Shown here: positions 59,043-64,000 of the stretch, one piece after another | Numbering within the stretch: the stretch's first letter is position 1 | How the letters are laid out: each line of letters starts with the position of its first letter | Source: Flavobacterium davisii | GTDB lineage: Bacteria > Bacteroidota > Bacteroidia > Flavobacteriales > Flavobacteriaceae | Direction of reading: 5' to 3' | NCBI RefSeq assembly: GCF_019565505.1 | Contig: NZ_CP067378.1 | Span: forward strand, 1,674,001 to 1,738,000 | Length of the DNA stretch: 64,000 nucleotides | Position numbers and translations under genes: made by a program | Notes under the pieces: generated by a model | What the model was told of the DNA's origin: nothing | Database searches by the model: none | The model's input: only the letters and a program-made list of their open reading frames with translations

Positions 59043-59740
59043 TTAATCTCTTCTGCCAAAAACTTGCATTGCCCAATAAAGCATAGAAGCAACCGCACCA
59101 ATAGCAGCAACTAAATATGTACGAGCTGCCCATTTTAAAGAATCTTCTGCTCCTGCATATTCTTGCTGACTTACCATATTTTTATTTTTTAGCCATGCTA
59201 ATGCTCGATTACTTGCATCATATTCTACAGGTAATGTAATCAGTGAAAAAGCAGTTGCTATGGTCATTAGGGCTAAACCTATTAGAGCTACAATATATCC
59301 TATAGACAACCCTTTTGAGGCAACTCCTAAAATTAACCCTCCCATAATTAACCATTGTGATAACGAAGATGAAACGTTTACCATAGGTACCATTTTAGAG
59401 CGCATTGTTAGCCAACTATATGCCGTAGCATGTTGTACAGCATGACCACATTCATGCGCTGCTACAGCTGCCGCAGCTGCATTTCTTTGATTATACACCG
59501 CTTCTGATAAATTTACCGTTTTATCTGCGGGATTATAATGATCTGTTAATCGACCGGCGTTGAAATTACTTTTACATCGTAAATACCATGGTCATGCAGC
59601 ATTTTTTCTGCAATTTCGGCACCACTTAATCCATTTCGTAAATGTACTTTTGAATAATGATCAAATTTATTTTGTAAACGATTACTTACCAACCAGCTTA
59701 CTAGCGCAATACCTCCAAGTAAAATATAATATCCTATCAT
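59043..59740 (-). CDS. Zinc metallopeptidase, YugP-like (frameshifted)
   Basis: The pieces at 59546-59740 and 59043-59498 join into about 232 residues if one G is added near 59560 (VISTPGRLTDHYNPADKTVNLSEAVYNQRN). The zinc motif HECGH lies in AAHECGHAVQHA. There is one N-terminal membrane helix and three C-terminal ones. This is the neutral zinc metallopeptidase family typified by YugP; substrates are unknown. Confidence 0.85.
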
Positions 59741-59920
59741 AATTTCATTTTTTTGATAAAACTACAAATTTTAAGCCATTTTACATAAATGTCAATTTGA
59801 CATTTATTTACATATAGTAATAAATGTTATTAACTCTAATTTTTCGTAATAGATAAACATTTATTTTGTTACTCTATAGTATTTTGATACTTTTTATTTT
59901 CTCTTTTATCTATTTCAATA

Positions 59921-60052
59921 CTATTTGAGTTTCTTGTAGAGATAGTAATCAATTTTGTCATTAGGAAGAATATATTGACTCATTTTAGTCTCATTTCTTT
60001 GAGAAGTTTGATATACTTTTTTACCTTTAGAGTTCCAATCTGACTCAATTGT
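59921..60052 (-). pseudogene. Possible gene remnant
   Basis: A minus-strand frame without a start reads ESDWNSKGKKVYQTSQRNET, then SQYILPNDKIDYYLYKKLK and a stop. The composition looks like real protein, unlike the surrounding sequence, but I recognise no family. The rest of 59741-60356 shows no gene. Confidence 0.25.
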
Positions 60053-60356
60053 AAAAGATTTTTTTTAGTAAATCAAAAAATAGAAGGATCAACTGTTGTA
60101 CTATGAACCCTGACAAAATTTGACTTGATAAACGCGATGGTGATTTTTTGGAGTGACAAACTGGGACTTTGACTTGGATTATAGGAGTCCTCCTTTTGTC
60201 TGAGTAACAAATGAGGTGTTAAATTACGCCTTTGTCCCCCAGATCTCCAAGAAAAAATTTCTACGTATTTTTATTTTCTTTGCTTTTTTATCTTCATCAT
60301 GAATTCGAATGCTAAATTTAGGTTTAAAAGGTTCTTACTAATGAAATAAAGAGGCG

Positions 60357-60818
60357 TTATATTTGTTGTGTTTTCTTTCTTTTCATCTCAACATGAGGTA
60401 TAGCGTCTTCTAAATATGTTTCTGAAGTTATTACAAAACCATGGCTTTGGTAAAATTTTACTAGGTATTCTTGTGCTGATATTGTAATGTCTTTCTGATA
60501 ATAATTTGTTTCAAGAATATCAATAGCTACTTTCATAAGTTCGTGTCCTAACTTAAGACTCCGATGTTTAGGGGAAACTACTACCCTACCTATTGAGGAA
60601 GATTCTTGAAAATAATCACCTGGATTAAACAAACGACAATAACTAGCTAATTCATCATCTATATAGCCTAAAACATGAATTGCTTTTGAATCCTTTTTAT
60701 CAACATCTAAATAAGGACAATTTTGTTCTACTACAAAGACTTCTGATCGTAAATACAATATTTCATATAGTTCATCTATAGAAAGTTCGTTAAAATGCTT
60801 TATTTTGAATTTTTGCAT
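60357..60818 (-). CDS. GNAT acetyltransferase, ElaA-like
   Basis: 153 residues. ElaA-type features are LRSEVFVVEQNCPYLDVDKKD near the start (split around the EQ pair), IGRVVVSPKHRSLKLGHELM for acetyl-CoA binding and FYQSHGF near the end. The acceptor substrate is not known for this family. Confidence 0.88.
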   Translation of the reverse strand: MQKFKIKHFNELSIDELYEILYLRSEVFVVEQNCPYLDVDKKDSKAIHVLGYIDDELASYCRLFNPGDYFQESSSIGRVVVSPKHRSLKLGHELMKVAIDILETNYYQKDITISAQEYLVKFYQSHGFVITSETYLEDAIPHVEMKRKKTQQI

Positions 60819-60840
60819 AATATATAGTTTATTAAAAATT

Positions 60841-60860
60841 AAGGACGCTTAAGCGTCCTT
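60841..60860. terminator. Terminator after the lytic transglycosylase gene
   Basis: AAGGACGCTTAAGCGTCCTT is a perfect 20-base palindrome, six bases beyond the stop codon of the minus-strand gene. Confidence 0.6.
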
Positions 60861-60866
60861 GAAATA

Positions 60867-62915
60867 TTATATTTTTATTTTCATTCCCGGTTGTAGATCA
60901 TTTTCTTTTATGTTGTTCTTTTTTCTTAATTCTGCAACTGTTGTATTATACTTTCTAGAGATTTTGAATAAAGAATCTCCTTTTTGAACTATATATAATT
61001 TTTGTTCATCAAATGGTAGTTTCTTTTTTGGTAATTCAACTTTAGCAACAATAGATTTTTCAATTTTTAGTTGTTCCCCTACTTTAACATCTTTTGATGT
61101 CTTATCATTCCATTGCATTAGTTCTTCAACGGTTACACCGTGTACTTTAGCAATTTTACTAAAATTATCTCCTTTTTTAACTGTGTATGAATCTGTTTGA
61201 ACTATAATTTCTTTTTTAGGTTCTACTAATTTTATAATATCGCCTTCATTTACAACACCGCTTTCAACTTGATTCCATTTTTTTAAATCGGATACAAGTA
61301 AATGATGTTTTTTGGCTATGCTATAAAGTGTTTCTCCTTGTAAAACAAGGTGTTCATAAACAGGTGTATCAGTACTAACTGTTAATTCATTTTTATCTTT
61401 AGTCTCTTTAGTGGCTGCATCTACTATTTTATTTTTTGAAATATTTGAATTTGCTATTGTATTTAATGCAACTGGATTATGATTTTCTGGTTCTTGAACT
61501 GCATTTGCTGCAATGCTGTTGTTTTCATCGTATTTGATACGAATTTTAGAACCTTTTAAAAGGTGTATTCCTCTTAATCTATTCCATCTTTTTATATCAG
61601 CAATTGCTACATTATATTTTTCAGCTAATTTTTTTGCGTCTTCTCCTTTTCTTACTATGTGTAATTTTTGTAGTAAGGGCTTTTTAGGTTCTATTTTATT
61701 AGACGATGCGATGTTTTCTTCTACTTCTTTTTCAGCACCTAATATTTCTTTAATAACTCGAGGTTTGAACTGTCTTATGAAAGGTTTTTCTCTCTTACTT
61801 TCTTGGTAATCAATATAAGCATATACTTTGTCTTCATTGGATGCTAAAATGGCTAATTTCTTTTTGGGTAAACAAATAAAATTGCTTTTACCTGTAACAT
61901 AAGGAATAACCTTCATTTTATAAGAAGGGTTTAAAAATTCAATATCAGACTCTGGCATGTCTAACAAATTAGCTAATTGTTTGAAACTTACTTTTCTTTT
62001 TAGAGCAATTGTATCAGTTTCAAAATGTTTTGCAACGGGTTTATAAGGTACTAATCCATGTTCTTTATGATATTCAAAAATATACATAGTTGCTAAGAAT
62101 GCAGGTACATAACCTTGGGTTTCGCGAGGCAGTTTATGTTTAATATTCCAAAAATTTTGAAGTCCTCCTGAACGGCGTATAGCTTTACTTACATTTCCTG
62201 CACCTGAATTATAAGAAGCCAAAACTAGTTCCCAGTCACCAAATATTTTGTACATACTCTGCATATAACGCGCAGCTGCATCAGTAGCTTTAAAGGTGTC
62301 TTTACGTTCATCTACGTAGGAATCTATTTTTAATCCATATTGTTTCCCTGTTTCATACATAAATTGCCACAAACCTGTTGCGCCTACTCTAGATACAGCG
62401 CTAGATCTTAATGCTGATTCTACTATTGAGAGGTATTTTATTTCTAATGGGACATCGTAACGAGCCATTGCCTCTTCAAATAGAGGGAAATAAAATTGTG
62501 ATAATCCCATTAAACGTTCATAAGAGCGTTTACGATTTTTTAGAAAATTTTTAACCAAGTTTTCTAATTGTGGATTATATTCAATATTAAAAGGTGATTT
62601 CTCGTCTAATAATCGTAATCTTTCTTTGAATAGATCTGTTGGTAAATCAAAATCGACTTTAACATTTAAATCAAGATTTTTTATATCTGAAACGATTCCA
62701 TCAAAAATATCTTGTGTATTAGATAATTCTTTTATATGTTGATTTTCAATACGATCTAATATTTCATTAACTACAAAGGTGCCTTTAATAGAATCTAAAT
62801 AGGAATGTTTGTTTGTAGGTTTTAAAATAGAATCTTGTGGAATCTTATCTTGTGCATAAGTTCCAAAAGCAGATACCAGTAAAAATAGATTGAGGGCAAG
62901 TTTTTTTCTAATCAT
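60867..62915 (-). CDS. Membrane-bound-type lytic transglycosylase with four LysM domains
   Basis: 682 residues, MltD-like. A signal peptide (KLALNLFLLVSAFGTYA) is followed by an SLT domain with catalytic Glu in SIVESALRSSAVS, GATGLWQFM and LASYNSGAGNV. Four LysM modules follow (starting LHIVRKGEDAKKL, HLVLQGETLYSIA, YTVKKGDNFSKIA and YIVQKGDSLFKIS). It cleaves glycan strands during wall growth, with LysM modules holding the sugar chain. Confidence 0.94.
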   Translation of the reverse strand: MIRKKLALNLFLLVSAFGTYAQDKIPQDSILKPTNKHSYLDSIKGTFVVNEILDRIENQHIKELSNTQDIFDGIVSDIKNLDLNVKVDFDLPTDLFKERLRLLDEKSPFNIEYNPQLENLVKNFLKNRKRSYERLMGLSQFYFPLFEEAMARYDVPLEIKYLSIVESALRSSAVSRVGATGLWQFMYETGKQYGLKIDSYVDERKDTFKATDAAARYMQSMYKIFGDWELVLASYNSGAGNVSKAIRRSGGLQNFWNIKHKLPRETQGYVPAFLATMYIFEYHKEHGLVPYKPVAKHFETDTIALKRKVSFKQLANLLDMPESDIEFLNPSYKMKVIPYVTGKSNFICLPKKKLAILASNEDKVYAYIDYQESKREKPFIRQFKPRVIKEILGAEKEVEENIASSNKIEPKKPLLQKLHIVRKGEDAKKLAEKYNVAIADIKRWNRLRGIHLLKGSKIRIKYDENNSIAANAVQEPENHNPVALNTIANSNISKNKIVDAATKETKDKNELTVSTDTPVYEHLVLQGETLYSIAKKHHLLVSDLKKWNQVESGVVNEGDIIKLVEPKKEIIVQTDSYTVKKGDNFSKIAKVHGVTVEELMQWNDKTSKDVKVGEQLKIEKSIVAKVELPKKKLPFDEQKLYIVQKGDSLFKISRKYNTTVAELRKKNNIKENDLQPGMKIKI

Positions 62916-63022
62916 CAGCTTTAATTTATTTAAATAGCTTATTTTCAGCTATTTATATTAGATTTACAAACATAAAACCTAATTTTGATTTACAATAATA
63001 AAAAATGTTAAAATTCACTTAA

Positions 63023-64000
63023 TTAATTTAAAATAGCAGAAATTCCGGGTAATATTTTACCTTCTAACATTTCTAACATAGCACCACCACCTGTAGAAAC
63101 ATAACTCATTTTAGGTTCGAAACCAAACTGTTTAACAGCCGCAACACTATCGCCACCTCCAACTAATGAAAAAGCGTCATTTTGAGTTGATTCGGCTATA
63201 TAATTTCCTAACTGAATTGTACCATTTGCGAAATGATCCATTTCAAAAACGCCTAAAGGACCATTCCATAAAATGGTTTTAGAATTTAGGATAACTTCTT
63301 TTATTGTTTCTAAGGATTTTGGTCCTACATCCATACCTAGCCATCCATCTGGTATAGAATTAACATTAACTAATTGTGTATCTGCTGTATTAGAAAAAGA
63401 ATTGGCTGCTAACACGTCTATAGGTAAATGAATTTGAACACCTTTTGATTTTGCTTTTTCAAGAATTTCAAGAGCTAAATCTAACTTATCATCTTCACAT
63501 AATGAATTACCAATCTGACCACCTAATGCTTTAATAAAGGTAAAAGTCATACCTCCACCAATAATCATGTGGTCAACTTTGTCTAAAATATTTTCAATAA
63601 CTGTAATTTTTGAAGATACTTTACTTCCGCCTAATACTGCTGTTACAGGTTTTACACTGTTATTTAAAACTTTATTTAAACTTTCTATTTCTTTAGCTAA
63701 AAGAGTTCCAAAACATTTTTCATTAGGGAAAAACTGTGCTATTATAGTTGTAGAGGCATGTGCTCTGTGTGCTGTTCCAAAAGCATCATTTACATAAACA
63801 TCTCCTAAGGATGCTAATTTTTTAGAAAATTCAATATTTCCTTCTTCTTCTTCTTTATAGAAACGTAAATTTTCTAATAATAGAATATCGCCTGCCTTGA
63901 TATTTGCAGCAGCATTTTGAGCAATAGGTCCGATACAATCTGATGCAAAAATTACAGGTCTCCCCAAAATTTCAGCTATTTTAGATACTATATGTTTTAA
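63023..64000 (-). CDS. pgk: Phosphoglycerate kinase (partial, 5-prime end outside the window)
   Basis: The frame is open to the right edge and reads [20 protein letters not shown] at the start, so the ATG at 63967 is internal. Family motifs are [50 protein letters not shown] and [14 protein letters not shown] with the C-terminal [13 protein letters not shown]. About 85 N-terminal residues are missing. The enzyme makes ATP and 3-phosphoglycerate in glycolysis. Confidence 0.96.
   Translation of the reverse strand, partial: LKHIVSKIAEILGRPVIFASDCIGPIAQNAAANIKAGDILLLENLRFYKEEEEGNIEFSKKLASLGDVYVNDAFGTAHRAHASTTIIAQFFPNEKCFGTLLAKEIESLNKVLNNSVKPVTAVLGGSKVSSKITVIENILDKVDHMIIGGGMTFTFIKALGGQIGNSLCEDDKLDLALEILEKAKSKGVQIHLPIDVLAANSFSNTADTQLVNVNSIPDGWLGMDVGPKSLETIKEVILNSKTILWNGPLGVFEMDHFANGTIQLGNYIAESTQNDAFSLVGGGDSVAAVKQFGFEPKMSYVSTGGGAMLEMLEGKILPGISAILN

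Overview
The window looks like a low-GC chromosome segment from the family Flavobacteriaceae, Flavobacterium-like. I infer this from the AT-rich codon use, promoters of the form TTTG-N19-TAnnTTTG, Bacteroidota-type type VI secretion (T6SSiii) proteins, Bacteroidota families such as DUF3127 and DUF3098, and many short palindromic intergenic repeats. No rRNA or tRNA gene was seen, so the species cannot be fixed.

Region 1 (1-19661) is a head-to-tail array of an almost identical 7.83 kb unit: a partial copy, then two full copies of 7833 and 7837 bp. Each unit carries, along the minus strand, an Rhs C-terminal nuclease toxin tip with a SUKH immunity gene, a plus-strand Xre repressor, a primase-helicase, a tyrosine recombinase, a small helical protein, a second degenerate tyrosine recombinase, and a GC-rich, hairpin-rich block of about 550 bp that looks non-coding. 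The unit boundary lies inside the conserved Rhs core. In the rightmost unit the tip is joined to a full-length PAAR-Rhs gene. In the other two it is joined to a short secreted-looking leader. This fits a mobile or recombination-amplified toxin-tip cassette, and is the most unusual thing in the window.

Region 2 (18152-29183) is a T6SS effector operon on the minus strand: Hcp, a cysteine-peptidase-like effector with a predicted lipoprotein immunity protein, a second Hcp, VgrG, a probable adaptor, PAAR-Rhs-nuclease and its SUKH immunity protein. Region 3 (29184-30793) has no gene and is filled with repeats.

Region 4 (30794-64000) is ordinary chromosome: S41 protease, mtgA, an FAD oxidoreductase, a histidine kinase, aat, three AIM24-family genes, an M48 protease, and a thiamine operon behind a TPP riboswitch (thiS, thiC, thiE-like, thiD, thiE, thiG, thiH, thiF-like). 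It continues with tag, a thioredoxin-fold gene, truB, uppP, DUF3098, ftsX, two PAP2 phosphatases, leuS, an Lrp regulator, a zinc peptidase, an acetyltransferase, a LysM lytic transglycosylase and the edge of pgk.

About fifteen genes, including the probably essential truB and uppP, are broken by single-base indels in homopolymer runs. Two copies of the same recombinase are broken at different runs. I read most of these as sequencing errors and give the gene limits that result when they are corrected.
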